DNA of 64,000 bases from Anaeramoeba flamelloides (taxonomy: Eukaryota; Metamonada; Anaeramoebidae), in assembly GCA_027625915.1 (NCBI GenBank), contig JANTQA010000072.1:1674001-1738000 (forward strand), read 5' to 3'. The position numbers and the translations under genes are program-made. Below are positions 35,480-48,000 of this stretch, in pieces (position 1 is the first letter of the stretch; every line of letters starts with the position of its first letter). Under the pieces are notes generated by a model. It made no database searches, was not told the origin of the DNA, and worked only from the letters and a program-made list of their open reading frames with translations.

Positions 35480-38400
35480 ATGACTCAAAATTTTACACTT
35501 CAAATCATTATTCAAACAAACGAATTTTCATTAACTCTTCCAAAACCTGAGGAACAACGTATCTCATCACTTGTTAAGCAAATTAATTCAGACTGCAAAT
35601 TTTCAAAAGAAAAAATTACAAAACTTTATTACGAGAAAAAGAAACAATTTTTAATTGCAAACCACATTGTATCAAGCGTTCTTAAAAGCAATGACAAAAT
35701 TATTTGTTTTTCTGATCAAGAATATGAGCACAAATTAATCAAGACTCAAAACAGTGACTTGCCTGTTTACCAAAAAAAAAACAAAACAAAACAAAAACAA
35801 ACTTTGCAAAAAACAAAAAATAAACAAAAAAACAAAAAAGAAGTCAAACACAAAATTGAAAAGAGAAAAGAGAAGGCGAGACATTTAAAATTAACAAAAA
35901 AAAAGGCCAATCTTGAAAAAAAGAACCAAAATAAATTAAAAACGGACTTTCAAAAAAAAACAAAAAAAGAGTTTAGCACAGAAAGTGAAAGCGAAAGAGA
36001 AAGAGAAAGAGAAAGAGAAAGAGAAAGAGAAAGAGAAAGAGAAAGAGAAAGAGAAAGTGCAAGTGCAAGTGAAAACGGGAATTACATAAAAACAGACTCT
36101 GATTCTGATACAGGGAAAGACAGGGGGCATGACACCAATTCCGAACAGGATACCAACCCCGAAGAATCTTTTTCAGATTCTGAATATGAAGAAGATAAAT
36201 TTTCTTCCGAGGGATCTGATGAAAACATAAATAAAAACGAAAACGAAAAGGAACAAGAAAGCCACCAGCAAAATTTTGTTGACTACTTTGCAATTAATGA
36301 AGGAAATTCATGGAAAGAAGTCAAAACACTCAAAAAAAAACAAACAAAATCCCAATTATTTAAGACAAGCACTTTATTATTGGAAAAGTCAACTGCTGAA
36401 AACTTCCACTTAGCAAGTATTACTGTCAGTGAAAGTATAAGCGAAAGCGAGAGCGAAAGCGAAAGTGAAATGGATTTTGATTTTGATTTTAATTGTGATC
36501 TTGTTGTCAATCAAAATGTCAACCAATTTGAAAAAGAAAAATTGGAGATCGAAAAACAAAAAAAGGAATTGGAATTAATGAAAAGCGAATTTGAAAGGAA
36601 ACAAAAGCAATTCCAACAGTCTCAACAAAACAACACCGAGACACACAGTCTGTTTTCAGATCAACAGTTATTAAATTCACAAGAAGAGCAATTACCATTT
36701 GAAGACACACTCACAATTTCTTCTGAAATGGAAGATTCTTTAATTATTGAACAACAAAATTTGGATCAAGAAAAGCATGGGTTGCTATTCTTAAAAAAAA
36801 AATTAGAAAAGCAAAACAAAAAATTAGCTAGTAGCTATAACTACAAAAACAATAACTATAATCATCAAAACAATAATGAGAATGATCACGATCACGGGAA
36901 TGAAAATGTCAATATCAACACTCACAAAACAAAAACCAACAATGATACTAATCACAAAGAAAAAAAACAAAAAAGATTCAATAATGAAAAAAATAAAATG
37001 AAAAATATCAAAAAAAAATCTTATCATAATCAAAAATTAATTCCAAAACAATTTTGTTGCAATTTAACAAAAGAATTATTTAAAGATCCGGTTAACACAC
37101 CATGTGGCGATCTTTTTGAAAGATATGCCATTGAAGAAGAAATTAAAAAAAAAGGATCCTGCCCAATCCATAACAATATTAGTTTAAAAGTAAACGAATT
37201 ACAACCTAATTTTGAAATGAAAAAAAAAATTAAGGACTGGTTAAAAAATTCCCAAATAAATAACAAAAAATTGAAAATTGAAAATGAAAAATTAAAGCAA
37301 AAAGAAAAGGAAAAAACAAACCAAAAAGAAAAGAGAAAAGAAACGGAAAAAGAAAAGGAAAAGGAAAAGGAAGTGAAAAAAGAAAAGAAAATTGAAAAAG
37401 AAAGGGGAAGAGAACAAAACAATAAAGATGATAAGATTAATAAAACATTTTCAATTTCTTTAAAAAAGGAGACCTCAAATAATTGGAAACAAGCAAAATT
37501 AAGAATTAAAAAAAAATTGTTGATCATTAATTTATTAAATAACAAACAATATTCATTAAAATTAAGAAAATTTATAATAAAAAAAGAAAATCAAGAAAAT
37601 AAGAGATTATTGACGTTTACCAATGAAGAATGGAAAATTTATATAAAATTTAAAACTATTCATGATTGTAAAAAATTTTATAAAATTTATAAATTAAATA
37701 AAAAACGTTTAATCAATTTCTCCAGAGATAAAAAAAACGTGAAAATAACAGAAAACAGTGGAGAAAAATGGAAGAAAAAAGGTGAAAGCGAAGAAAGCGA
37801 AAAGGGGAAGGGAAAAGAAAAGTGTGAAAGGGCAGTAAAGGGAAAGGACAAAAAGAAGGAAACTGAAACTGAAACTGAAATGGAAAAGGGTGGAAAGAAA
37901 GAAAAGGTAAACACAAATGGCAAAAGTAAAAATAAACCAATTAAATTTGAAGTAAAATTATTTAATAATCGCAAAAGAGAAGAAATTTCGGCAACTTTAT
38001 CTGTTTCATCGGGCGAGGTGAATTTTACTAATAATTTGGGTAAAAGGATTACAATACCTTTGGCCAACACAAAGATAAATTTTGAGAACGATGAACAATT
38101 GATTACGCTTGGCAGAAAGCCATATACCATTTCTTTTGAAAAAAAATACGAAAAAAAAATGTTTTTTGAAATTTATCAAACAGAACTAAGAAGAACAATG
38201 CCAAAACTTTTAAATCATGTAAACGAACCAAATTTAAAGAATACAAAAACCCTAATATACCCAGTTAGTATATTGAGTAAAGAGGGTAAAATTTTAAAAA
38301 CTACTGAAATTAGAATCCAAAAAGGCAAAGTTAAATTTATTGATCAGAAACAAAAAAAAATTGACCAACTGGCTTCAAATTTTAATTTCCAAAAGGGGCA

Positions 38401-39766
38401 AAATTCGGGTACTGTTGGTAGACTTGATTTATTACCATTTAAAAAAAACAACTATTATTTTATTAGATTTTTATCCACTAAAAAACGAAATCAATTTTCA
38501 AATCATTTTCAATATATTAAGATAAAGAGAAAAGATAATAATAACGAAAAGAATGGAAACTTCAATAAACAAAAAAATCAAAAAGAAAAATATAATCAAG
38601 GCAACGGTAGAAAAGAAGTACTGGGCCAAATAAATGAATTGGATAAAAAATTGGATAAAGAGCGAGAAACACGAATTCAGAGAGAAAAGGGCAATGAGAA
38701 TAAAAGGGGAAAGGAAAATGAAAAGGAAAAGGGTAAGAAAAGTATAAGAAAGAAAGAGAAGGAAAAAAAAAAGAGAAAAGAAAAAGAAAAGGAAAGGGAA
38801 AAGGAAAAGGAAAAGGAAAAGGAAAAAGAAAGGAAAGGTAAAAAGAAAAAAGGAAAGGAAAGAGCAAATAATAAATTTCAACAAAAAATATTTGTAATTT
38901 GGAAAATTAACAAAAAAAAAGAAACAATCTCCAAAGGAAAGCTAATTATTAAAAATAACAAAATGGTTGAAATCAAATTAAATTCAAAAAAGGAATTGAA
39001 AGCAATTGTTGAATTATCGCATCAAATACACAAATCAGATCCAACGTTATCAAAAATAATGTTTCGGAAGAGATTTGTTTATATTAAATTTGCAAACAAT
39101 AAAAAAAGAGACAAATTTTCAAAAATTTATAAAGAAAAATTGATTTTACATGAGAGGCAAAATGGTAAAAAATATCAATATCATAATTATAAAATCCCAA
39201 TTTTTTTAGTTAGCAAATATGGTGAGCATTTATGTGATGGGAACATCATCATTAAAAACAATGATTCCTTGATTCAAATCAACCGGCAAGACCAGGATCC
39301 AATCAATTCCGCTTTTAAAAACACCCAAATGATCATTGGCCCAGTTCCAAAGACATTTGTCACGATGTTCCTACGCGAAAATAGATGGAAAATTTATTTA
39401 CAATTAAAAAAATATAAAGATTTGGATGCTTTGAAAAGGAAAATCAAAATTATCGCTGATAAAACATGTGAAAATTTAGTTGGGAAGGTGCTGAGATCGA
39501 CAATAAAGCAGATGGAAAAGAATTTACTTTTGGAATTTACTTTTAACAATTGTAAAATAATCTTGAACTCAGTGACACCAAATTTAATAAAAATAATTAA
39601 GGTTAATATGTCACACAAATTCAAATGCAGACTTGAAAAAAATAACCACAAAATTACAAGGATTTCCTTTAATTCTGAAAAATATTTAATAATCAAATTT
39701 AAAAATGAGAAAATTGCGAATGACATTTCAAAAATTTTTCAATTTTTTTCAACAAAATTCGATTAA
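35480..39766 (+). CDS. U-box protein with ubiquitin-like-looking N-terminus and about six PH-like repeats
   Basis: A single 1428-residue open frame without introns. Residues 1-85 (FTLQIIIQTNEFSLTLP, later IICFSDQEY) look like a beta-grasp, ubiquitin-like fold (inference). Residues 90-520 are low-complexity: Lys-rich, an (Arg-Glu)n block at about 170-193 and Glu/Ser runs near 315-330. Residues about 521-590 form a U-box (FCCNLTKELFKDPVNTPCGD, FERYAIEEEI, CPIHN, LQPNFEMKKKIKDWL), the RING-like E2-binding fold without zinc ligands, so an E3 ubiquitin-ligase role is likely. After it, about six divergent repeats (roughly 656-740, 822-904, 926-1012, 1137-1220, 1235-1325, 1349-1427) each show beta-strand-like segments and end with an (I/F)-Y-(I/L)-K-F type strand and a short helix (WKIYIKFKTIHDCKKFYKIY; FVYIKFANNKKRDKFSKIY; YYFIRFLSTKKRNQFSNHF). 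This resembles the end of PH domains. Charged Lys/Glu linkers separate them. Confidence 0.85.
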   Translation: MTQNFTLQIIIQTNEFSLTLPKPEEQRISSLVKQINSDCKFSKEKITKLYYEKKKQFLIANHIVSSVLKSNDKIICFSDQEYEHKLIKTQNSDLPVYQKKNKTKQKQTLQKTKNKQKNKKEVKHKIEKRKEKARHLKLTKKKANLEKKNQNKLKTDFQKKTKKEFSTESESERERERERERERERERERERESASASENGNYIKTDSDSDTGKDRGHDTNSEQDTNPEESFSDSEYEEDKFSSEGSDENINKNENEKEQESHQQNFVDYFAINEGNSWKEVKTLKKKQTKSQLFKTSTLLLEKSTAENFHLASITVSESISESESESESEMDFDFDFNCDLVVNQNVNQFEKEKLEIEKQKKELELMKSEFERKQKQFQQSQQNNTETHSLFSDQQLLNSQEEQLPFEDTLTISSEMEDSLIIEQQNLDQEKHGLLFLKKKLEKQNKKLASSYNYKNNNYNHQNNNENDHDHGNENVNINTHKTKTNNDTNHKEKKQKRFNNEKNKMKNIKKKSYHNQKLIPKQFCCNLTKELFKDPVNTPCGDLFERYAIEEEIKKKGSCPIHNNISLKVNELQPNFEMKKKIKDWLKNSQINNKKLKIENEKLKQKEKEKTNQKEKRKETEKEKEKEKEVKKEKKIEKERGREQNNKDDKINKTFSISLKKETSNNWKQAKLRIKKKLLIINLLNNKQYSLKLRKFIIKKENQENKRLLTFTNEEWKIYIKFKTIHDCKKFYKIYKLNKKRLINFSRDKKNVKITENSGEKWKKKGESEESEKGKGKEKCERAVKGKDKKKETETETEMEKGGKKEKVNTNGKSKNKPIKFEVKLFNNRKREEISATLSVSSGEVNFTNNLGKRITIPLANTKINFENDEQLITLGRKPYTISFEKKYEKKMFFEIYQTELRRTMPKLLNHVNEPNLKNTKTLIYPVSILSKEGKILKTTEIRIQKGKVKFIDQKQKKIDQLASNFNFQKGQNSGTVGRLDLLPFKKNNYYFIRFLSTKKRNQFSNHFQYIKIKRKDNNNEKNGNFNKQKNQKEKYNQGNGRKEVLGQINELDKKLDKERETRIQREKGNENKRGKENEKEKGKKSIRKKEKEKKKRKEKEKEREKEKEKEKEKERKGKKKKGKERANNKFQQKIFVIWKINKKKETISKGKLIIKNNKMVEIKLNSKKELKAIVELSHQIHKSDPTLSKIMFRKRFVYIKFANNKKRDKFSKIYKEKLILHERQNGKKYQYHNYKIPIFLVSKYGEHLCDGNIIIKNNDSLIQINRQDQDPINSAFKNTQMIIGPVPKTFVTMFLRENRWKIYLQLKKYKDLDALKRKIKIIADKTCENLVGKVLRSTIKQMEKNLLLEFTFNNCKIILNSVTPNLIKIIKVNMSHKFKCRLEKNNHKITRISFNSEKYLIIKFKNEKIANDISKIFQFFSTKFD
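35985..36060 (+). repeat. (GAAAGA)n coding microsatellite
   Basis: About ten near-perfect GAAAGA units encode the (Arg-Glu)n block in the U-box protein, bordered by AGTGAAAGC/AGTGCA units encoding Ser-Glu and Ser-Ala. Length variation between strains is likely. Confidence 0.9.
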
Positions 39767-41032
39767 CCTTACAAATTAAAAATGAAAAATAAAAAAATAG
39801 AAAAAAAAAAAAAAAAAATTAAACAATTAAAATTTTTGAATTTTAAATATAGATTTATAAAGAGGGGGGAAGCGAAAGAGAAAAAAAGGTAAAAAAATTG
39901 AAAATTATTTATTTATTCTTGACTTCTTTTTCTTTTATTCTTTTAATAGTTTATTTTTACATGCATTTTTTTCTTTTATAATTTATTGTTTTTTAACATA
40001 TTCGTTTTAAATAAATCTGTGATTTTAATTTCATTTTCCACAAAAGAATTTGTTATTTTTTATTTAACATTCAATCGATTTTTCCATCTAAATGTGACAA
40101 ATTCTAGGATATTTCTACTTGTTCACAAAAAAATCATTTTTTCGCAATTAAATATTTGTGTATTTGCATAATACTTTTTTTATCACTAGGAAATACTTAT
40201 AGCAGATAAGTGCTCGTTCATTATATCAATAATTTTTCGCAAAAAAGTATTTTTTTCTCCAATAATTCTGTTTTTTTTTTTTTTTTTGTAGAAAAGTTGT
40301 TGTTTTCATTGAAATGTACTGTTTTTTTGCGAATAAAACACATCTAAAAAGAGCTTTTGTTGAAAAAATACTAAATCAATTTATAAGATCTATTTGTTTC
40401 AGATCATCAATTAAAAAAAACTTCTTGAAAATAAAAACTTAAATCAAAGATTTCAAACCATTAATTTTATTTTTATTTTTACATTTCATAAGAGATACCT
40501 AAAATACAAAGGAAAAATAATTAATTTTACAAAATTAATTTAAAGTCCAACAATCGAGACAAACCAATAACAAACGACAAATCCAGAAAAACTAGCTGAA
40601 ATATCAGAATAGAAAAGTGTTTTATTAAAGAAATTTTACTTTCAAACCTAAAGTTCTCATGGAGAAAGATAAATTTTCATGAGATCAGAATGATTGATTA
40701 AAAAAAAAGAATTCAACTATAAAATTGGAATTTCATTAATATTTAATTTTAAAGAAAGAAGAATAGTATAAAGAATTTAATACGATTTTTAAACAAACTT
40801 TATTAATTTGTAGTTATAATGTTCTGATATTGAACATTTCTTCCTTATTGAAACGCCATCCTTTAATATTGAAGATAATTATTAAAAATGGTTGAACTTG
40901 ATTTTAGTAAAATTTTACATTTCAAGATTAGTTGATAGTATCCAAAATAATTTATTTCTTGGAAAAATATTAAGCTTAAATGGATTGAGAACCGATTATT
41001 GATGTTCTTTTGTTACCCAAATGAATTATTCC

Positions 41033-41073
<41 letters not shown>

Positions 41074-42984
41074 AATTAATAGAAATTATCCAAGAAATAT
41101 AATTCGGCATATGGTTGAATACTAAAAAAAGGTTAGAAGGGTTAAAATATTTTCATATATTACAAGAAATCAAATTAATTAAAAAGTTTATTTTTTCTTA
41201 AAAAAAGGAAGTAATAATGATAACACTAAAAAATATTCTTTTCAGAGATTATAAGTAAACTAGTATTAATTTGTATTGTTTCAGAAAAAAATATGAAAGA
41301 TAAATAATATTCTCATTAAAGTAATATAATAAGTTGATCGATCTTTCAACAATCACATATATAACAAGTCAGTACATTTTACCATATTTTAAAAAAAAAA
41401 TATAATTCAGAAAACATTACAGAAAAAAAAATATTTTTGGAGTGTTACTACATATTATAGCACTGAAACTAAATATCTTTCATTACTCTTTTTGTGGAAA
41501 GAAATAAAAATAAATATATTTGAATCTATCCAATTTCAATTTGTTTGGAACATTTTTGTCAAATTAATTTTTTGGTTTTATTAAATTAGGGTTTGGATCA
41601 AGGATAGTGTTCAGATGGTGAATGGTTGAAATTTATCAAATGGTAAACTAATAAAATATATACATAAAAGGGGGTGTATGTTAATAAACACATATTTTCA
41701 ATTTTTGAATGCAAAATGAAAAAAATAACCCTAGAAAATAAATTTGTTGAAATTAAGAAAACAAGTGAAAAATTCCAATCAAAGTTAATTTTCTAAGATT
41801 TGTTTTCTTTATGTTCTTATTTTGAATAAACAATAAGTTATTACCTTGAATTTCTAGCCCAATTTCAATTTATTATTCTTTAATATAAACTCTTTATATT
41901 ATAAAATTATTTTCAAAATTCTTTTTTCAAATATTTTTATCAAATTAAGCAAAAAAAAAAAAAACATACATTTTTCAAACATTAAAAGGAAAATAATTTA
42001 ATTTTAGAAATTAAAAAAGAACTAAAAAATATCCAAAAACAAAAAAAAAAAAAGATAAATTATGGTTGAAAAAAATTTTAAAACATGATTTTGAAATAAT
42101 TTAATTATTTACCAATTGGTAGAAAAACAATTTTTTTAAAAATTAAACAAGCACTACTATAAATTTTTATTCTGAAGAGGAATTAAAAATATATCCATTT
42201 TTCTGAAACAAAAATAGGATTAGAATTATCAAATCATTATTGAAATTTAAATTCATTTTTGGAATTTCTTTTGAAATAAAAGATAATTTGCCAATTAATA
42301 ATTAATCAGAAAAAAATTTCCCATTAAGAATTAAAACTGAAACATAAGTAAAATAGAAGCAATTGTACCAAATATTGTAGATAATACTAAGAAAGTTATG
42401 ATTACTATTTAATATTTCTTGATCTAATTTTTTATTTGTTTTGATTTTCCTTTTTTTAGTTGGTATGATAATATATTATACTTATATATATATATATATA
42501 TATATTTCACTCTCATAATCATTAAAATACTAATGTGATTAGGTTAAAGAAATGATTTAAAATCTTTAATTTTTTAATAAATCAAGACACGTAAAATTAT
42601 TCTAATTTAGTTACACCCTTCACTATTATGAAAAATTAAAATCGAAAATTTCAAGTTAGACAAAAATATATCACCCCCATTACAATTTCAACCTTGTAAA
42701 CCAGTTTATTCACAAGATAATCATCATCCCAATACTTAAAAACATCGAGAGTGTTATATTTATTGTTTTTAATAGTACTGCTATTTTTAAAAGTCTTCAG
42801 TCTAGAAAAAAAGGTCTATTTTGGGGTAAAATTTTTTAAATAGATGTGACAATGAATTTTTCTTAAATTCATCTTTAGGAAATTTTTTTAAAGGGATAAT
42901 AATTAATATTTTTTTAAAAAACTCTACTCATCTACAAAAACGAAAATACGAAAAAAAAAATAACTGATGATAAATATTCATTGA

Positions 42985-43300
42985 CCATCAAGTGCGCTAG
43001 AGTGCCTAGGTTTTTAATAATTTTTATAATGAAAAGAAAATTTAATGGATTTTCTTTGTATTTTAAAAAGTAAAAAAAACCTAACGGCCTTTTTTCCAGA
43101 ATTCAAAATATTTGAAAAAGATCTTTGATTTTACTCAATTGTTTTGAATTCTGGAAAGGTTAACTGTGGTTGTTATTTTTTTGGAATAAACCAAACCTAA
43201 CTTGAAGGACCTAAGAGTGCTTTTTTTACTTTTTGAAATTTACCAAAAATTTATAAAAATTTTCTTTTAATTTCAAAAATTAAAAAAAACCCAACAGAAA
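42985..43300. repeat. Foldback repeat family D, copy 2
   Basis: Begins with GAGTGCCTAGG and contains the hairpin of AATTCAAAATATTTG with CAATTGTTTTGAATTCTGG, plus CCTAACGG and TTTCAAAAATTAAAAAAAAC modules seen at 3430-4330 and 47440-48000. Confidence 0.55.
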
Positions 43301-44476
43301 AAACAAAAAAATATATTTTTTCCCAATATTTATAATAACAAATAATTCTTTAATAGTCAAAATGTTTGATTTCCTATTTGAAAGATATTCATCAGATTTA
43401 AAATACTTTTAAAATATATGATTCTGACTTCTTAACTGTGAAAAAAAAATTTTTTCAAATTGTTTACTGTTAAATTAAAAAACAATCTTAATAAACAGGA
43501 AAATTGGAACTTCAACTTAAAATGTAAGATATCTTTAAAAATAATTTTTGATCAAAGATCTTTTATTTGTCAATGAGTGTTTGTAATAATTGAAATTACT
43601 AAAAAGTAAAAAATTAACAAATATTTAAATTTTTTTCATGATCGTTTTAAAAGGTTATTTGATATCCAGGATATAAGAAGTATTTTTTTGTAAAACCTTA
43701 ATTAAGAAAATATAAATCACATCCCAATTACAACTTTGTATTAACACACTCCATGAGTTAAAATGATACTTCATTTTGGAAAAAGAATAATCGAAAAATT
43801 TTATTTTTTTATTTTTTTTCTCTTTTCCAAGCTTGAGTAATCTTTCCAACAAAAGAAGAAATTTTTTGTACAAACAAATTTTATTCAATAACCCAACTCA
43901 ACAAGTAAGATCTCTTCATTTTTAAATTATTTTCTTTAATTTTTGATACAATTTTCCTTTTCTTTTTAATTGTTTGTTTTTAATAAAAAGTTTTTTTTTT
44001 GAAACAACCACCAAATCTTGAACAATAATCTCAACCCAAACATTTTCAGAATATTAAAAAAATAAATAGAACAACACAAAACACTTTTAAAAAGAAGAAA
44101 AATTTGACTTGTTCATTCACCCTTTCTTCTTAAATATTTTCTGGTTTCCTGATGGATCTTTTTTTTTCATTTGAACCAACAGAAATAGATCCAAAATTTT
44201 AGAAATGAAGATCCAACACCTACAATTGGTATTCAAACTTTTCGCTCAAAACAAATTTTTTAAAAAAAGAATTCTATGGTTAGAATAAAAACAGTTTTCC
44301 TATCTTACATTCCAAAGAACAAAAAGTGAAAAAGGGTTAATTTTTTAACAACTGAAGAACACCCATAATTTCTCAAAATAGATCACGACAAGTTTTGTAT
44401 TACTTTGAAAAAAACACAAAAAAGATTTTGAATAATAGTTTTTTTAAAAATCGAGGAATTTTTTTTTTTGAGATTG

Positions 44477-44625
44477 TCCGATTTAAAACTTTGTTATAAA
44501 GTTTTCTATTTTAATAAAGTGTGTACTTTTTTTTAAAAAAAGTGTTTTCCTTCCACACTCAACCTCTACAACACATTTAAAAAAAATTCCTCACTTTATT
44601 AAAATAGAAAATTTTATAACAAAGT
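44477..44625. mobile_element. Short palindromic element
   Basis: Arms of about 37 bases: AACTTTGTTATAAAGTTTTC then TATTTTAATAAAGTG, facing CACTTTATTAAAATAGAAAA then TTTTATAACAAAGTTT. The loop of about 70 bases carries CACACTCAACCTCTACAACA. No clear target duplication. Confidence 0.65.
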
Positions 44626-44764
44626 TTTAATTCTAAAAAAGTCTTCACTTATTTACAACAGAAAACTGGAATAGAGTTTTAAAAACGTCCTTGCTTTTTT
44701 AAAATAGCTGTTACAGAAGATAAAAATTTCAAATTCTATTATAATAAGAATCGAATTTTATTTA

Positions 44765-45187
44765 CCGTTGTGTAAAAAAAGTGAAAAAGGGAAAAAAAAA
44801 GTTCAACATGGTTTTTCATTGGGAACATTACTGAAAACGAAAAGTAAAATCAATAAAAAGAAGAAACCAATTAACTTCAAATAACAGTCCACTATATTTT
44901 TTTCAATCAAACCAACAAACACAATTTAAATCTACTTTCATATCGAAATTGTTCATGTGGTTTTGGAGATCGCAAAAATAGTAAATTTTTTGAACAAATT
45001 TTTAATAATCGATCAATCAAAGAAAAATCCATACCAAAAGATACTATTTTAAAAAACTGTTATTGTGTTGAATACTCCATTTTGTCTTTATTTGTTTATT
45101 TATTTATTCTTTTACTAATTGATCTTGCTTTGAATTTTCAGTAATGTTCCCAATGTAAAACCGTGTTTCACTTTTTTTCCATAATGG
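44765..45187. mobile_element. TIR DNA transposon family E, copy 2
   Basis: Left end CCGTTGTGTAAAAAAAGTGA, right end the complement (TTTCACTTTTTTTCCATAAT). Both arms continue through TTCATTGGGAACATTACTGA and its complement (about 50 bases). It aligns internally with 62254-63185 (AAATCAATAAAAAGAAGAAA block) but lacks the family C insertion found there. Ends approximate. Confidence 0.7.
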
Positions 45188-47439
45188 TTTTAAAAGAAAT
45201 AAAACAAGGACAAAAATTGAATTTCAAAAGAAAGGAAATCACAGAAATCACAGAAACTTCAAAGTATTTTTAAGGTCGTTGCCTTTTAAATTGTTTACAC
45301 CTAAGATTTTTTTAATTTTGGAAATTGAAGATCTCCAATAATGTAAGTTTTTTTATGAATTTGTTTGTCAGTTTCTAAAACCAAATGAACCAAAAAATTG
45401 GATAACATAAATTTTTTTCCTCAATATTATAAATTTTACTGTTTATGATCAACTTTCTGAACCAATTTACAGTTTATCATACATTGATAAAATTTCAGAA
45501 TAGAAAATCAATTTCTATGTCTTATAAATTTTCTTGATAGGGTTGGAATAGATGTAACAAAATAAATAATAAAAAAACACATACCAACTCTCTTCAGGTT
45601 GATATAAATACCCACATTTTTAAAAATATCAACTTTTGAGAAAAGTCCATGAATTTTTAGAAAACAATTTTTTTCTTAATATTTAACCTTTAAACGGAAA
45701 TATATTCCATTATAGAAACGATATTAAGTGATCTTTTTTCTATGAATGATACTTTTTTTATTGTTTGAATTGATATTTCCCTACAATCCAAAAAACACTA
45801 AAAATGGAAAACTGAACAAATGCATTCCATTAAAAAAATTAGAAAAACAAAATGAAAAAATAAAAATAAATAAAGTTTTCATTTAACTTTTTCTTGAATA
45901 CATTTTTTGCCAAAATGATTGAATTCAAACTGGAAATTATGTATATTTTTATATACAATATCTTATTTTAACTCATTTACTAAAACAAATTCTAAATTAT
46001 GGGAATTTTATTTTCACAAAAGGGACTAATTTGGTCTTCAAATATTTTTTTATTTTCAAATGGTAAAAATAAAAAAAAGTTTATTTAAAAAAGATAAACT
46101 CTCTGGAAAATAGCCTAATTTAATATATTAACTTATTCTTTGATTTCAAAAAATATTTTCGATATTCAAACGTTGAGAGTTTTTTTATTCAAAAAAATTA
46201 TATCCCAGTGGTTAAATTGAATTAAGTTATAAGGCTAGATTTCGAAAAATATTAATCTTAAAAAAAAAATAGTGCTTTTTTATAATTAGGAAATATATTA
46301 TGTGTTGAAATAACAATACAAAATGAAAGGACCATTGAAGAATTGAAACAAAAATAACGAAACAAACTTTTATCCCCTTTAAATTAGAAATTCTTGTCTG
46401 AGTTTTCATTTTTAAAAAATACTTTTAATTAATCCTAAATCATGTAATGTCCATAGTTCTTTATTAAACCGTCTACTTGATTTTCTCAAAAAAAAAAAAG
46501 AAAAAAAAAAAAAATTTCATTTTAGTTGTTTGTAAAAAAGTGTAAATTACATGATGTAAATTCAAAATTATGCTGAATAACATCTTAAATTACTATTTGT
46601 CAAGGGATCTTTCATTTCCATATAATGTTCTGGGTTTTAATATTTCTATATCTTCAGTTTTGTAAATTCAGTGTACATAATTAGACCTCTCAAAAAAAAG
46701 ATAATGAGAAAAATCATATAATTTAGTGATCAAAATCAGAAAAAGGAGTAAAAATAATGTATTTTAATCTTTATTGTTTTGATATGGAAACAATCACCTT
46801 GTTATGATTGGAGTTTGGCATAGGAGAACGAAAAAAATGAGATTATTCAAAGTGATATAAGATGATATTAAGGAGTTCAAAGAATGACGATTAAAATAAT
46901 CAATATCACTAGAAAAATATCATTTTTTGAGTCTGGAAGGTGATCCAAAATGAAGAATTATAAAAAGTGATTGTTGAACATATGAAACAATATGAGATGC
47001 TATTTATTTTAGGAACTCATGATCTAACTCGTCGAAACAAACAATAAAGAACAAATTTAAACACAAAAAAAATAACTTGTTATCCTTAAATGGTATTTTG
47101 AAGAACCAATTCTTCGAATTATCTTTTTTCTCTTGAATTTTTGAAAGCAATGAAGTCAAATGTTAAATTGGTTTCTATTAAAGACAAAACTGGGTTTAAA
47201 TTTTACAAGAGATAAACTAGATCATCCAACTTTTAAATAGTCTCTATTTCCTCTTTTTTTTTCCCACTTGTTCAGAAATATCCAAAAAACGATTAAATAT
47301 AAAATCTTCCATGTACTGAGTGTTCTTAACAGTGAAATGATTTTAACCCATTCCTCTAAAAATTTCTTGATTTGACACAGTATAAAAAAAAAATTAATTT
47401 TTTTTATTTTTATTTTATTTTTTAATGGAGGAGTTGTTA

Positions 47440-48000
47440 ATCCCCACTATTTGCCATTAGGTTTTCCAGAAAATTCAAAAGAATAGAGAAAAATCTATAT
47501 GATTTTACTCTATTCTTTTGAATTTTGGAAAATGTAACGGAGGTTTTGTTTATTTCGAATAAAACGAAAATTTATTAAATTTTCTGTTCATTTCAACAAT
47601 TAAAAAAAGCCAAAAAAAAAGTGTACATCGAGTACTCTCAAATATATAGAGTGCTGTAGAGTACCATAGAGTACCATAGAGTAATAACTTTTCTGAAGTT
47701 TTTTTTGTTTTATTCGTGAAGTGTTCTAGGTTTTTTTGGGTTTTCTATTTTATTTGTGAAGTGTTCTCGGTTTTTTTTACTTTAGAAATAAACCGAAAAT
47801 TTTAATAAATTTTCGGTTTATTTCTAAAGTAAAAAAAACCTAACGAAAATCGATAGATTTAACAAATAAAACAGAAAACCTCAAGAAAACCGCCGTTAGG
47901 TTTTTTTTACTTTTTTTAATAAAAAAAAAATTGAATAAAATTTTCTTTTCATTTCAAAAATTAAAAAAAACCTAGGCACTTGACGGCACTCTATGGCACC
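47440..48000. repeat. Foldback repeat family D, copy 3, with a GTACCATAGA microrepeat
   Basis: Contains the AATTCAAAAGAATAGAG hairpin (about 47480-47530), a near-perfect palindrome ACTTTAGAAATAAACCGAAA ... TTTCGGTTTATTTCTAAAGT (about 47778-47830), and a 12-base tandem (GAGTACCATA-type units at about 47650-47690). It ends in CCTAGGCACTTGACGGCACT. Confidence 0.6.

Noticed and set aside
35936-38884. Long Phe/Ser/Leu-rich frames on the minus strand across the U-box gene
   Set aside because: They are the complement of Lys/Glu/Ser-rich coding repeats on the plus strand. Poly-pyrimidine DNA rarely has stops, and no domain is visible.
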